64,000 nucleotides of DNA, from NCBI RefSeq assembly GCF_019317285.1, contig NZ_CP079218.1, positions 4,154,001-4,218,000 of the forward strand. The letters run 5' to 3'. Within the stretch, counting starts at the first letter, position 1. Each line of letters begins with the position of its first letter. A program made the position numbers and the translations under genes. The notes beneath the pieces are model-generated. The model was given only the letters and a program-made list of their open reading frames with translations. It was not told the DNA's origin and did no database searches. This DNA is from Pedobacter sp. D749. GTDB taxonomy: Bacteria; Bacteroidota; Bacteroidia; Sphingobacteriales; Sphingobacteriaceae. Shown piece by piece: positions 15,981 to 25,425 of the stretch.

Positions 15981-17810
15981 CTAAATACCCGTCCATTTTT
16001 TTAACACTGCTTTTTGTGCTGGAGTCGCATTTTCGCTTACTGTGGTTTTTAAACGCACACTAGGATTTTCTTTCAAGGTTAAAGAGATTTCTTTTTCAAG
16101 ACCGTCGCGTCTAACCTTAACTTTCAATATATCGCCAATATTCTTTTTACCTACCAATGGGATTGCATCTAAAGAAATCATCGGGCTTTTTAACCTTACC
16201 ATTGCTAGTGCATCACTTAGTGAGGTATCATCTAAACTGAGTACCACATCATTTACGTTTAACCCGCTGATCCAGGCCGCAGAATTTCTTGTGGTAGAAG
16301 TAATCACCAAACCATCGTTGGTCAACTGGCCAGCAGCACCTGTAACTGGTTTGCCTGGAGTAGCATTCTCAGTCGATACATTTACACCCGCATAACCGAA
16401 GTATTTTACATATTCAACATCATCTACTCCATTCACATATTTTGCCCAGAAATTGGTAAAACTGATTCCAGCTATTTTCTCTACCATTGCTTTAAACTCT
16501 GCATCGGTGTAACCGCGTTTTAGAGTTTTGCATTGCAGGTACATGGCTTTCATTACATCATCTAAGCTTTTAGCACCTTTGGTAGCGTTGATAATTTCGA
16601 GATCCATTAAAATGCCAATCACTTCACCTTTATTGTAATAAGAGATTGAATTGTTTTTGGAGTTCTCGTTCGGGCGGTAGCCAATAATCCATGCATCATA
16701 ACTAGAAGAAGCTGCCGATTGGTATTTCGCACCCGGGGTATTTAAAACTGTACCTATACCACCTGCTAAATCTTTCAAAAATTCGTCCACGTCGGTAAAA
16801 CCGGCACGGTGCAAATATTTGTTCTCATAATAAGAGGTAAAACCTTCCGCAACCCAAAGATTGGTGGTGTAATTTTCGTTATCGTAATCGAACGGACCTA
16901 AAGCGACAGGGCGCAAACGTTTCACATTCCATAAGTGATGATACTCATGTGCAACCAAACTTAAAAAGCCTTTATATCCTTCAGCAGTATTGTAAGCATT
17001 TCTTGTAGCGCCTAAAGTGGTAGAGTTTAAGTGCTCTAAACCACCTCCACCTTTTAAGAAATTATGAACAATGAAGAGATAATATTTATTCGGGTTTTCG
17101 CCATAAACTGCAGTTTCTTTTTCAACAATTTTAGTCATATCTACTTTTAGCTTCTCTTTATCATAATTACCGCCACCATACATAGCTACTTCGTGGCGAA
17201 CGCCCGCGGCAGTAAATTCGAAAACATCCTGGTTACCCACTTCAATAGGACTATCGTAAAGAATATCAAAATCTGTGGCTTTATAAGTAAACTGCTCACC
17301 GGCAACCGGAGTTAAACCAGTAGAAACTTTGCTCCAGGTATTGAAAGGAATAATTTTTACCGTACTTGGCGATTTGATCATGCCATCAGGATGCATAAAA
17401 ATACCTGTTGGGGATAAGAAAGCATGAGATTCGTCGATAAATGGTGTACGCACTGAAATTTCAAATGCGTAAACCCGATAATTGATCCGGATATTGGTAG
17501 CCTTTGCCGAGAAAATTCTCCAGGTATTTTTCTTTACCTTTTCAACCTTAACGGCTTTACCTGCTGCAGTAGCCTTAAATTCTTCTACACTTTTTTCAAA
17601 CTCGCGCACCAAATAGGAACCTGGTGTCCAAACGGGCATTTTTACATCTACATAATCTTTTACCAAGCCAGAAATATTCATCTGAACTTCAGCATAATGT
17701 GCCTGCGGTTCTTTAAAAGAAACCTCAAAGCCTATTTTTACCTGCGCCTTCGCTGCCATAATACACGTTAGTAGTAAAACTAAACTTAAAATTGATTTTT
17801 TATTAAACAT
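15981..17810 (-). CDS. M61-family metallopeptidase with PDZ domain
   Basis: 609 residues from the ATG at 17808-17810 (MFNKKSILSL, a good signal peptide ending AAKAQ); a TTG seven codons upstream is less likely. An N-terminal beta domain is followed by the zinc site LVAHEYHHLWNVKRLRP (HExxH) and the downstream Glu of LWVAEGFTSYYEN, and then a C-terminal PDZ domain (GLVITSTTRNSAAWISGLNV...). This is the glycyl-aminopeptidase-like M61 family, acting in the periplasm or at the surface on peptide N-termini. A TAAATTTG -7 element lies just upstream at 17829-17836 without a matching TTG box. Monocistronic with its own terminator. Confidence 0.92.
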   Translation of the reverse strand: MFNKKSILSLVLLLTCIMAAKAQVKIGFEVSFKEPQAHYAEVQMNISGLVKDYVDVKMPVWTPGSYLVREFEKSVEEFKATAAGKAVKVEKVKKNTWRIFSAKATNIRINYRVYAFEISVRTPFIDESHAFLSPTGIFMHPDGMIKSPSTVKIIPFNTWSKVSTGLTPVAGEQFTYKATDFDILYDSPIEVGNQDVFEFTAAGVRHEVAMYGGGNYDKEKLKVDMTKIVEKETAVYGENPNKYYLFIVHNFLKGGGGLEHLNSTTLGATRNAYNTAEGYKGFLSLVAHEYHHLWNVKRLRPVALGPFDYDNENYTTNLWVAEGFTSYYENKYLHRAGFTDVDEFLKDLAGGIGTVLNTPGAKYQSAASSSYDAWIIGYRPNENSKNNSISYYNKGEVIGILMDLEIINATKGAKSLDDVMKAMYLQCKTLKRGYTDAEFKAMVEKIAGISFTNFWAKYVNGVDDVEYVKYFGYAGVNVSTENATPGKPVTGAAGQLTNDGLVITSTTRNSAAWISGLNVNDVVLSLDDTSLSDALAMVRLKSPMISLDAIPLVGKKNIGDILKVKVRRDGLEKEISLTLKENPSVRLKTTVSENATPAQKAVLKKWTGI

Positions 17811-18101
17811 ATTCACTGTGTTTTGCTGCAAATTTAAATTTATTGATGAGTTTTTAATATAAAATAGCTAAATGTGGTGTAAAATAGTTGTTTCTGTCCG
17901 TTTGCGTGAGGTATTCGGCGATTGGCGGAAAATGGCTAGAACTTAGCACGGAACGTCATCAAAACTCAACTTATTGAGTTAGACTTATTATCTTGCACCC
18001 TAACTATGGATTTCCGACTTCAGACTTCGAACTAAAATCGGTAACATCCTTAATACAACAAATTTAGGACTAAACTATTTGAATATTTTTACGCTCTAAT
18101 T
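17811..18101. other. Divergent intergenic region upstream of M61 and RND genes
   Basis: About 290 bases without an ORF. It contains the -7 element TAAATTTG on the minus strand at 17829-17836 and short filler phrases such as GACTTCAGACTTCGAAC around 18010-18030. No complete plus-strand TTG/TAnnTTTG promoter could be fixed; the closest is ACTATTTG at about 18074-18081. Confidence 0.4.
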
Positions 18102-18127
18102 CTAACATTAATTCAATTTAATGTTAG
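18102..18127. promoter_or_regulatory. Perfect inverted repeat upstream of the RND efflux operon
   Basis: CTAACATTAA-TTCAAT-TTAATGTTAG, a perfect 10-bp inverted repeat with a 6-base centre, ending 25 bases before the adaptor ATG. It could be an operator for an efflux repressor or a leader hairpin. No regulator gene is adjacent. Confidence 0.5.
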
Positions 18128-18152
18128 GATACGCACAACACAAATCATAAAC

Positions 18153-19250
18153 ATGAAGAAAAGATATATTATCTATGCTGTTTTAGCTATAGGCCTGGCC
18201 TATCTGGTCTATTACAGAATTAACGCAAATAAAAAACTTGAAGGAAAAGGTGGTGCATCTGCAGGAGCAGGAAAAGGTAAAGACGGTGGTAAAGGAGGTT
18301 CTTCTGCGCCTTTGGTGGTTGACGGAATTATAGTTAAGCCGGTATCATTTGACAACGACCTGGAGATAACCGGTGCCATTGATGCAAACGAATCGGTTGT
18401 ATTGAAAAGTGAAGTATCAGGATTGGTTACCGGAATTTATTTCCAGGAAGGTACAACGGTAAGCAAAGGAAGTGTGCTGGTAAAAGTAAACGACAGAGAT
18501 ATACAGGCGCAATTGCAGGATGCGCTGACCAAACAAAAGCTCTCGGGCACAAACGAGAACCGGGCAAAACAATTGTTGGCCAAAGGAGCAATCAGTCAGG
18601 AAGAATACGACACCTCACTTGCAGATTTAAAATCGTTGCAGGCACAAGCGCAATTAATCAGGGCACAATTGGCAAAGACCACTATCAGAGCACCTTTTAC
18701 CGGCAGAGTGGGTTTACGCAGCATCTCTGCCGGCACTTATTTAACACCTGCAACGGTAATTGCCAACCTGGTGAGTACCAATCCGGTTAAAGTTACCTTT
18801 TCTGTTCCGGAGAAATATGCAGGGCAAATTAAAGTGAATTCTGAAATCATATTTACTACCGATGGTTCTTCCAAAGAAAATAAAGGAAAAGTTTATGCGA
18901 TAGAGCCAGGGATTAATGCCACTACGAGAACATTACAAATCAGGGCATTGGCACCAAATGCAGACAATGCTTTGTTACCCGGTTCTTTTGCGAAAATTAA
19001 ACTGGCTTTAAGTACGGTACAGAATGCCATATTAATTCCTAATGAAGCTGTTGTCCCGGTTTTAAAAGGCAAGATTGTTTATATCCAAAAGGATGGTAAA
19101 GCAAAGGAAGTTAAGGTAGAAGCAGGTACCCGTACCGATGAAAACATTGTGATTACATCAGGATTAAAAGCTGGCGACACGGTGTTAACCACCGGATCGA
19201 TGGCCTTGAAGAAAGATGCTCCTGTAAAAGTTCATTTGGTTAAAGAATAA
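18153..19250 (+). CDS. RND efflux periplasmic adaptor (membrane fusion protein)
   Basis: A 365-residue HlyD/AcrA-type adaptor joining inner-membrane pump and outer-membrane channel. It has an N-terminal transmembrane anchor (IIYAVLAIGLAYLVYY), a Gly/Lys-rich linker at about residues 30-50, a lipoyl half at SEVSGLVTGIYFQEGTTV, a coiled-coil hairpin (QLQDALTKQKL...LAKGAISQEEYD...), the second lipoyl half TTIRAPFTGRVGLRSIS, and beta-barrel and membrane-proximal domains ending DTVLTTGSMALKKDAPV. First gene of a three-gene operon, 2 bases before the pump gene. The substrate is unknown. Confidence 0.94.
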   Translation: MKKRYIIYAVLAIGLAYLVYYRINANKKLEGKGGASAGAGKGKDGGKGGSSAPLVVDGIIVKPVSFDNDLEITGAIDANESVVLKSEVSGLVTGIYFQEGTTVSKGSVLVKVNDRDIQAQLQDALTKQKLSGTNENRAKQLLAKGAISQEEYDTSLADLKSLQAQAQLIRAQLAKTTIRAPFTGRVGLRSISAGTYLTPATVIANLVSTNPVKVTFSVPEKYAGQIKVNSEIIFTTDGSSKENKGKVYAIEPGINATTRTLQIRALAPNADNALLPGSFAKIKLALSTVQNAILIPNEAVVPVLKGKIVYIQKDGKAKEVKVEAGTRTDENIVITSGLKAGDTVLTTGSMALKKDAPVKVHLVKE

Positions 19251-19252
19251 TT

Positions 19253-22200
19253 ATGAGCATCTCAACCACGAGTATAAAAAGGCCGGTTCTGGCCATTGTG
19301 ATGAACTTATTGATTGTCCTTTTCGGGATAATCGGGTATACCTTTCTAGGTGTACGGGAATATCCATCTATCGATCCAACGGTGGTTTCGGTAAGAACCT
19401 CTTATCCTGGAGCCAACTCCGATATTATCGAATCGCAAATTACCGAACCTTTAGAAAAATCGATCAATTCTATCGATGGGATCAGAAATATCTCTTCATC
19501 AAGTAACCAGGGAACAAGTAATATCACCATAGAGTTTAACCTCGATAAAAATATTGAGGAGGCCGCTAATGATGTTCGTGATAAAGTATCGCAAGCTGCA
19601 AGAACTTTACCTAAAGATATTGACGGGTTACCTGTTGTAAGTAAGGCAGATGCCAACTCTGATCCGATTTTATCGATGACGATCCAGAGCGATAAACGCA
19701 ATACACTGGAGTTAAGCGATTTTGCTGAAAACGTAATTGCCGACCGTATCCAAACCATCCCGGGGGTAAGTAGTGTACAAATCCAGGGGCAAAGGAAATA
19801 TGCCATGCGGATCTGGATGGATCCAAATAAACTAAGTGCTTACGGCTTAACCTCTCAAGATATTGTTACCGCCTTAGACAATGAAAATGTAGAGCTTCCA
19901 TCAGGAAAAATTACCGGAGCTACTACCGAGCTAACGGTTAAAACTTTAGGAAAACTGACCAACGAAAGCGAGTTTAACAACTTGATCCTGAAAACAGATA
20001 GCAACCAGGTAATCAAATTAAAAGATGTGGGTTATGCCGTTTTAGGGCCAGAAAACGAAGAAACCATTTTGCGTGAGTCGGGCAGACCGATGGTGGCCAT
20101 TGCCATTATCCCACAACCTGGAGCTAACTATCTTGATATCAGTAAAGAGTTTTACAAACGTTTTGATAAATTAAAAGCTGACATTCCACAGGACATTAAG
20201 CTAAAAGTAGCTTTAGATAATACTTTGTTTATTAAACGTTCGGTAACAGAGGTAGCCGAAACCATTGGTTTATCACTGGTACTGGTAATCCTGATCATTT
20301 ACTTGTTTTTTAGGGACTGGGCCATTGCTTTCAGGCCGTTGATCGATATTCCAGTCTCCTTAGTTTTCACTTTCTTCATCATGTATGCCTTTGGCTTCTC
20401 CATAAACGTATTAAGTTTACTGGCCATTGTACTGGCTACAGGCCTAGTGGTAGATGATGGTATCGTGGTAACTGAAAATATCTTTAAAAAGGTTGAAGAA
20501 GGTATGTCGCCTTTCGAGGCCGCGATAAAAGGATCAAATGAAATCTTTTTTGCCGTAATTTCGATTTCTATTACACTTGCTGCAGTATTCTTACCCGTAA
20601 TTTTCTTACAGGGTTTTGTTGGCCGTTTATTCAGGGAATTTGGTGTGGTAATTGGCGCTGCCGTATTGGTATCGGCCTTTGTATCCCTCACCTTAACCCC
20701 GATGTTGAATGCCTACCTGATGAAAAAAGGCGGACATAAACCATCAAGGTTTTACAATTGGACAGAGCCTTATTTTGTAAAGCTGAACGATGCCTACGAA
20801 TCGAATTTGAATAAGTTTTTAGATAAAAGATGGCTTTCCATCCCGATTATTCTGGTATGTATGGGCTTAATTTTCTTATTCTGGAAGATCCTACCTAAGG
20901 AAACTGCTCCTTATGATGATAGAAGTGCAATCAATATCAACGTAACCACACCAGAAGGTGCATCTTTTACCTATACGGATAAGTTTATCATGAAGCTGAA
21001 CCAATTGGTGATTGATTCTGTTCCGGAGAAAAATGTGAATATTACCATCACCTCACCGGGTTTTGGTGGCTCGGGTTCTGTAAATTCTGGTTTTGTAAGG
21101 ATGGGTTTAATCGATCCGGAAGAACGTGAACGTTCGCAAAAAGATATTGCGGATATGCTTACCAGGGTGACTAAAAAATATACCGAAGGTAAAACCATCG
21201 TTAACCAGCAGCCTACCATTTCCGTTGGGCGCCGTGGGGGATTACCAATCAGTTATATTATCCAGGCACAGAATTTTGAAAAGCTACGTGAAAAAATCCC
21301 GTTGTTCATGGATGCAGTGGCCAAAGACCCTACATTTACGGTTTCGGATGTGAACCTGAAATTTAACAAACCCGAAATTAATCTAACCATAGACCGGGAT
21401 AAAGCCAAGAATTTAGGGGTTTCTATTTCTGCCATCGCCCAAACCTTAAATCTGGGTTTAAGTGGGCAAAGGTTTTCGTACTTTTTTATGAACGGCAAAC
21501 AGTATCAGGTAATTGGTCAGTTTGATCGGGGCGACAGAAAAGATCCATTGGATTTGAGCTCGGTTTACGTACGTAACGATAAAGGCGAACTGGTTCAGCT
21601 CGACAACGTCGTTACTGCTAAAGAAGAAAGTAGTCCGCCACAACTGTACAGAAACAACCGTTTTATCGCAGCAACTGTTTCGGCAGGTTTAGCACCAGGA
21701 AAAAGTATTGGCGAAGGTATAGATGCGATGGATGCCATATCTAAAAAAGTATTGGACGAAACTTTCTCTACTGATTTAAGTGGAGAATCGCGCGATTTTA
21801 AAGAAAGTTCATCAAATACTTTCTTTGCCTTCGGTTTAGCCCTCCTATTGGTTTATTTAATCCTTTCGGCACAGTTTGAGAGTTTTAAAGACCCGATTAT
21901 CATTATTTTAACGGTACCAATGGCCGTTGCCGGTGCATTTTTATCACTGTGGCTCTGCGGACAGAGCTGGAATATTTTTAGCCAGATCGGAACCATTATG
22001 CTAATTGGCCTGGTAACCAAAAATGGTATTTTAATTGTCGAATTTGCCAACCAATTAAAAGAAAAAGGCACTCCGATACCAGAAGCCATCCGTGAAGCTG
22101 CTGTTTCGCGTTTACGTCCAATTTTAATGACCAGTTTGGCCATTGCAATTGGTGCTTTGCCTATTGCCTTAGCTTTAGGTGCCGCTGCAAAAAGCAGGAT

Positions 22201-22363
22201 GAGTATGGGAACCGTAATTGTAGGTGGAACATTGTTTTCACTGGTATTAACCTTATTTGTAATCCCGGCTATTTACTCTTATTGGGCAAAGCCATACAAA
22301 CCAAACAAAGAATTAAAAGAAGCCCATCGTTTTGAACAAGAAGCTTTACACACAGAAGAATAA
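19253..22363 (+). CDS. RND efflux pump, inner-membrane subunit (HAE1 type)
   Basis: A 1036-residue AcrB-like proton/drug antiporter. It has twelve expected membrane helices in two halves with two large periplasmic loops. The proton-relay pair is in GLVVDDGIVVTENIF (helix 4) and the partner lysine in LIGLVTKNGILIVEFAN (helix 10). The N-terminus (SIKRPVLAIVMNLLIVLFG) and the length are standard for hydrophobe/amphiphile pumps rather than heavy-metal (CusA) pumps. It forms a tripartite system with its neighbours. Confidence 0.95.
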   Translation: MSISTTSIKRPVLAIVMNLLIVLFGIIGYTFLGVREYPSIDPTVVSVRTSYPGANSDIIESQITEPLEKSINSIDGIRNISSSSNQGTSNITIEFNLDKNIEEAANDVRDKVSQAARTLPKDIDGLPVVSKADANSDPILSMTIQSDKRNTLELSDFAENVIADRIQTIPGVSSVQIQGQRKYAMRIWMDPNKLSAYGLTSQDIVTALDNENVELPSGKITGATTELTVKTLGKLTNESEFNNLILKTDSNQVIKLKDVGYAVLGPENEETILRESGRPMVAIAIIPQPGANYLDISKEFYKRFDKLKADIPQDIKLKVALDNTLFIKRSVTEVAETIGLSLVLVILIIYLFFRDWAIAFRPLIDIPVSLVFTFFIMYAFGFSINVLSLLAIVLATGLVVDDGIVVTENIFKKVEEGMSPFEAAIKGSNEIFFAVISISITLAAVFLPVIFLQGFVGRLFREFGVVIGAAVLVSAFVSLTLTPMLNAYLMKKGGHKPSRFYNWTEPYFVKLNDAYESNLNKFLDKRWLSIPIILVCMGLIFLFWKILPKETAPYDDRSAININVTTPEGASFTYTDKFIMKLNQLVIDSVPEKNVNITITSPGFGGSGSVNSGFVRMGLIDPEERERSQKDIADMLTRVTKKYTEGKTIVNQQPTISVGRRGGLPISYIIQAQNFEKLREKIPLFMDAVAKDPTFTVSDVNLKFNKPEINLTIDRDKAKNLGVSISAIAQTLNLGLSGQRFSYFFMNGKQYQVIGQFDRGDRKDPLDLSSVYVRNDKGELVQLDNVVTAKEESSPPQLYRNNRFIAATVSAGLAPGKSIGEGIDAMDAISKKVLDETFSTDLSGESRDFKESSSNTFFAFGLALLLVYLILSAQFESFKDPIIIILTVPMAVAGAFLSLWLCGQSWNIFSQIGTIMLIGLVTKNGILIVEFANQLKEKGTPIPEAIREAAVSRLRPILMTSLAIAIGALPIALALGAAAKSRMSMGTVIVGGTLFSLVLTLFVIPAIYSYWAKPYKPNKELKEAHRFEQEALHTEE

Positions 22364-22364
22364 G

Positions 22365-23675
22365 ATGAGCAAGAAATTAAAAATATTGATCCTGTTGTTA
22401 AGCCTATCGCTTTCGGGCTTCGCACAAGAGCAACTGAGCTTACAAGAGGCCATCACCATTGCCTTACAGAATAATTACGACATCAAAATCAGCAAAAACC
22501 AGATCGATATTGCAAAGAACAACGCCAATATTGGTAATGCGGGGATGTTGCCCAATTTAACCGGAAGTTATACTAATGGTGGAAGTATCCAAAACACCCG
22601 TCAAACGCCTGCTACAGGCCCTGACCGGGTAATTACAGGTGCAAAAAGTACCAATAACAGCTATGGTGCTGATTTAAACTGGACCATTTTTGATGGTTTT
22701 AGCATGTTTGCCAATTATGACCGTTTGAAAGAATTGCAGAAGCAGGGCGAATTAAACTCCCGCTTAACCATTTTAACCACCGTTGCCGATGTAATTAATG
22801 CATATTATGATGTGGTGAGGCAACAACAACTGGTTATTGCTGCTGATAGTGCTATGGATGTTTCGGTATTGCGCACCAGTATCGCCAAAACCAAATTACA
22901 GCTTGGTCGTGGTTCTAAACTGGATGTATTAACTGCACAGGTTGATTACAATACGGATACTTCAAATTACCTGCAAACCAAAAATGCTTTACAGGTAGCT
23001 AAAATTCGTTTAAACCAATTAATGGTTCGTGATATTGGAACAACATTCTCTGTAGAGCCTAATATAGATGTAGATAAAGGCATCTTATATAGTAAAATGG
23101 CCGAAATGGCCGGGCAGCAAAACCCAAATGTGCAAAATGCATTTATTAATCAACGTATTGCTTCCTTAAATTTAAAATCTATACGTGGGGCTCGTTACCC
23201 GTCAGTTAGCCTAAACTCTGGTTACAGCAGGGCAAACAGTACAAGCCCAACAGGTTTTAACCAGAAATTTGCTGCTAATGGATTTACTTATGGCGTAACG
23301 GCAAGTATCAACTTATTTAATGGTTTTTTACAAAGGCAAAATGAGCGAAATGCCAAGATAGATATTGAAAACTCGAGTTTAACCTTAAGCAAAACCAAAC
23401 TCGATGTAAACTCGCAATTGCTCACAGCTTATCAAAACTACAGCACTTACCTTGATCTGATTAAATTAGAACAGCGCAATGTGGATATTGCAAAAGAAAA
23501 CTTAGATATCACTTTAGCAAAATACCGTTTAGGTAGCATAGCCCCTTTAGAACTAAGAGAAGCGCAGCGTAATGCCATCGATGCGCAAAACCGTTTCATT
23601 GAAATGCAGTATCAGGCCAAAATAGCCGAAACGAACTTAAAAGCAATTAGTGGAAATATAGATTTATCTAAATAG
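22365..23675 (+). CDS. TolC-family outer-membrane efflux protein
   Basis: 436 residues from the ATG at 22365, one base after the pump stop codon; the frame extends upstream into the pump gene from a TTG at 22332, but MSKKLKILILLLSLSLSGFAQ is the natural signal peptide. The two internally similar halves typical of TolC are visible (LQEAITIALQNNYDIKISKN near the N-terminus, and IALNLKSIRGARYPSVSL-like sequence at the second), as are the long coiled helices. It completes the efflux operon as the outer-membrane channel. Confidence 0.93.
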   Translation: MSKKLKILILLLSLSLSGFAQEQLSLQEAITIALQNNYDIKISKNQIDIAKNNANIGNAGMLPNLTGSYTNGGSIQNTRQTPATGPDRVITGAKSTNNSYGADLNWTIFDGFSMFANYDRLKELQKQGELNSRLTILTTVADVINAYYDVVRQQQLVIAADSAMDVSVLRTSIAKTKLQLGRGSKLDVLTAQVDYNTDTSNYLQTKNALQVAKIRLNQLMVRDIGTTFSVEPNIDVDKGILYSKMAEMAGQQNPNVQNAFINQRIASLNLKSIRGARYPSVSLNSGYSRANSTSPTGFNQKFAANGFTYGVTASINLFNGFLQRQNERNAKIDIENSSLTLSKTKLDVNSQLLTAYQNYSTYLDLIKLEQRNVDIAKENLDITLAKYRLGSIAPLELREAQRNAIDAQNRFIEMQYQAKIAETNLKAISGNIDLSK

Positions 23676-23964
23676 TTTACTGGTTTATATGTTCATTTGT
23701 TCAATAGTCATTAGCTCATTGGTACTTGTCCATTCCTTAGTCAATGGCTGACTGTTGCACAAATCAAATGGTTCGCTGTACTAATTATTTTATTGTAAAA
23801 TGGATCCGTGTGCCGAGCACTAAACCCAACTGGTTCATTGGTAATTGATTGATCATTTTTTACTACTGACTGGTTATTTATTCACCTAAATAAAGTGGTT
23901 TAACAGAAGTAACGAAATTATTTCAAGTATAAAATTTCTATAATTAATTTTTATATTTAGTGCC

Positions 23965-24828
23965 ATGATACTTGTTGCAGATAGTGGCTCATCAAAAACC
24001 GATTGGATGGGCTATCACAATGGCGAAACCATTAAATTTAGCACTCCTGGAATAAACCCTTATTTCTTAAGTGAGCAAGAAATAACCAAGCTGATTTCTA
24101 AAAATGAATCTTTATTACAATATGCCGATGAGGTAAAAGAAATCTACTTTTTTGGAGCCGGTTGTTCTTCTCCCGACAAACATGAAGTAGTCTCAAATGG
24201 TCTGTCAGCCGTTTTTGGTAATGCTTTTATTTCGGTAGACCACGATCTTCTGGGTTCGGTATATGCTACCTGCGGAAATGCCGAAGGTTTAAACTGTATT
24301 TTAGGTACGGGATCGAATATCTGTTATTTCGATGGAAAAAAAATCCATGATGGACACCATGGCCTGGGCTATGTTCTTGGCGATGAAGGTTCTGGTACTT
24401 TTTTTGGAAAAAAAGTGCTTTTAAGTTATTTGTACGATAAAATGCCATTAACGTTAGCTGCAGAATTTAAAAAGTCTTTCCCTGCAGAAAAAGAGCAAAT
24501 TATTACGAATGTATATCAAAAACCTTTCCCTAATATCTATCTGGCAGGCTTTAGCCGCTTCATGGCTGATCATAAGGACCATCCATTTATTCAGGACATT
24601 TTAAGAAGCGGATTTCAGGAGTTTGTAGATACGAATGTTAAAGACTATCCCAAACACAAAAATGTACCTTGCCACTTTGTAGGCTCTATTGCCTATTATT
24701 ATCAGGATGCGCTTATTTCGGTATTGGTAGAAAATGGTATCGAGCCAGGTAAAATTTTACAAAAACCGATAGATGAACTGTTTAATTTCATTTTACATAA
24801 AGAGGGCATCATACAGCAGGCCAGCTAA
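23965..24828 (+). CDS. N-acetylglucosamine kinase-like protein (BadF/BadG/BcrA/BcrD family)
   Basis: 287 residues of the actin-like ATPase fold. It has the phosphate-1 loop LVADSGSSKTDWMGY at the N-terminus, GTGSNICYFDG (phosphate 2 type) and LGYVLGDEGSGTFFGKK around residues 128-145. This short form is the usual Bacteroidetes relative of eukaryotic NAGK and is predicted to phosphorylate GlcNAc or a related sugar, for example during cell-wall recycling. Sugar specificity is inferred from the family only. Followed after about 107 bases by a receiver-domain gene. Confidence 0.82.
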   Translation: MILVADSGSSKTDWMGYHNGETIKFSTPGINPYFLSEQEITKLISKNESLLQYADEVKEIYFFGAGCSSPDKHEVVSNGLSAVFGNAFISVDHDLLGSVYATCGNAEGLNCILGTGSNICYFDGKKIHDGHHGLGYVLGDEGSGTFFGKKVLLSYLYDKMPLTLAAEFKKSFPAEKEQIITNVYQKPFPNIYLAGFSRFMADHKDHPFIQDILRSGFQEFVDTNVKDYPKHKNVPCHFVGSIAYYYQDALISVLVENGIEPGKILQKPIDELFNFILHKEGIIQQAS

Positions 24829-24935
24829 ACCAAAATATACTTTGCCATAATAAATTGTTAAAATATGTTTAAGATTGTAAACATATCCACGAAAACTTTT
24901 GTTATACTTTTAACAGCATATAATTGCACACACAT

Positions 24936-25328
24936 ATGAAGAGAATACTGGTAGTAGATGACGATATTGAGGTTTTAGAAACCATACAATTAATACTGGA
25001 AATCGGAGGGTTTAAAGTATCAGCACTGAATGATGGTGAAGAGATTTTTAACAGAATTGAAAAATTCAATCCAGATTTAATCTTACTTGATATTTCCCTC
25101 GGGCATATTGATGGGCGTGTATTATGCGAACAATTAAAATCCATTGAAAGCACTTCTAAAATTCCAATTTTACTTATTTCTGGCTTATACGATCAAAAAG
25201 ATTTTACAACCTTAAACTACGGTCAGGACGATTTCTTATCAAAACCATTCCAAATGGATGTGTTGCTTAAAAAGATTAGTAAAATCCTATCATTGGAAGA
25301 AGATAAACCAAGTTTTCATTTAAATTAA
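24936..25328 (+). CDS. Stand-alone response-regulator receiver protein
   Basis: A 130-residue CheY-like receiver domain with no output domain. The start is the ATG at 24936 (MKRILVVDDDIEV); an upstream TTG at 24924 is less likely. Acidic pocket D8-D9-D10, phospho-acceptor D52 in LILLDISLG, switch S82 in LLISGL and K103 in FLSKPF are all present. No histidine kinase is adjacent. It probably acts by protein contact in a phosphorelay encoded elsewhere. It has its own terminator. Confidence 0.9.
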   Translation: MKRILVVDDDIEVLETIQLILEIGGFKVSALNDGEEIFNRIEKFNPDLILLDISLGHIDGRVLCEQLKSIESTSKIPILLISGLYDQKDFTTLNYGQDDFLSKPFQMDVLLKKISKILSLEEDKPSFHLN

Positions 25329-25351
25329 TTTCCATTCGGATCCAAAATATT

Positions 25352-25387
25352 AGCCAGAAAGACTTTAATCTTCCTGGCTTTTTTATT
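25352..25387 (+). terminator. Rho-independent terminator after the receiver gene
   Basis: AGCCAG-A-AAGA loop TCTT-C-CTGGCT followed by a T-tract, 24 bases past the stop at 25328. Confidence 0.8.
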
Positions 25388-25425
25388 TTATCTTGTATCT
25401 ATCTTAAAACAAAAAACTGCATATC

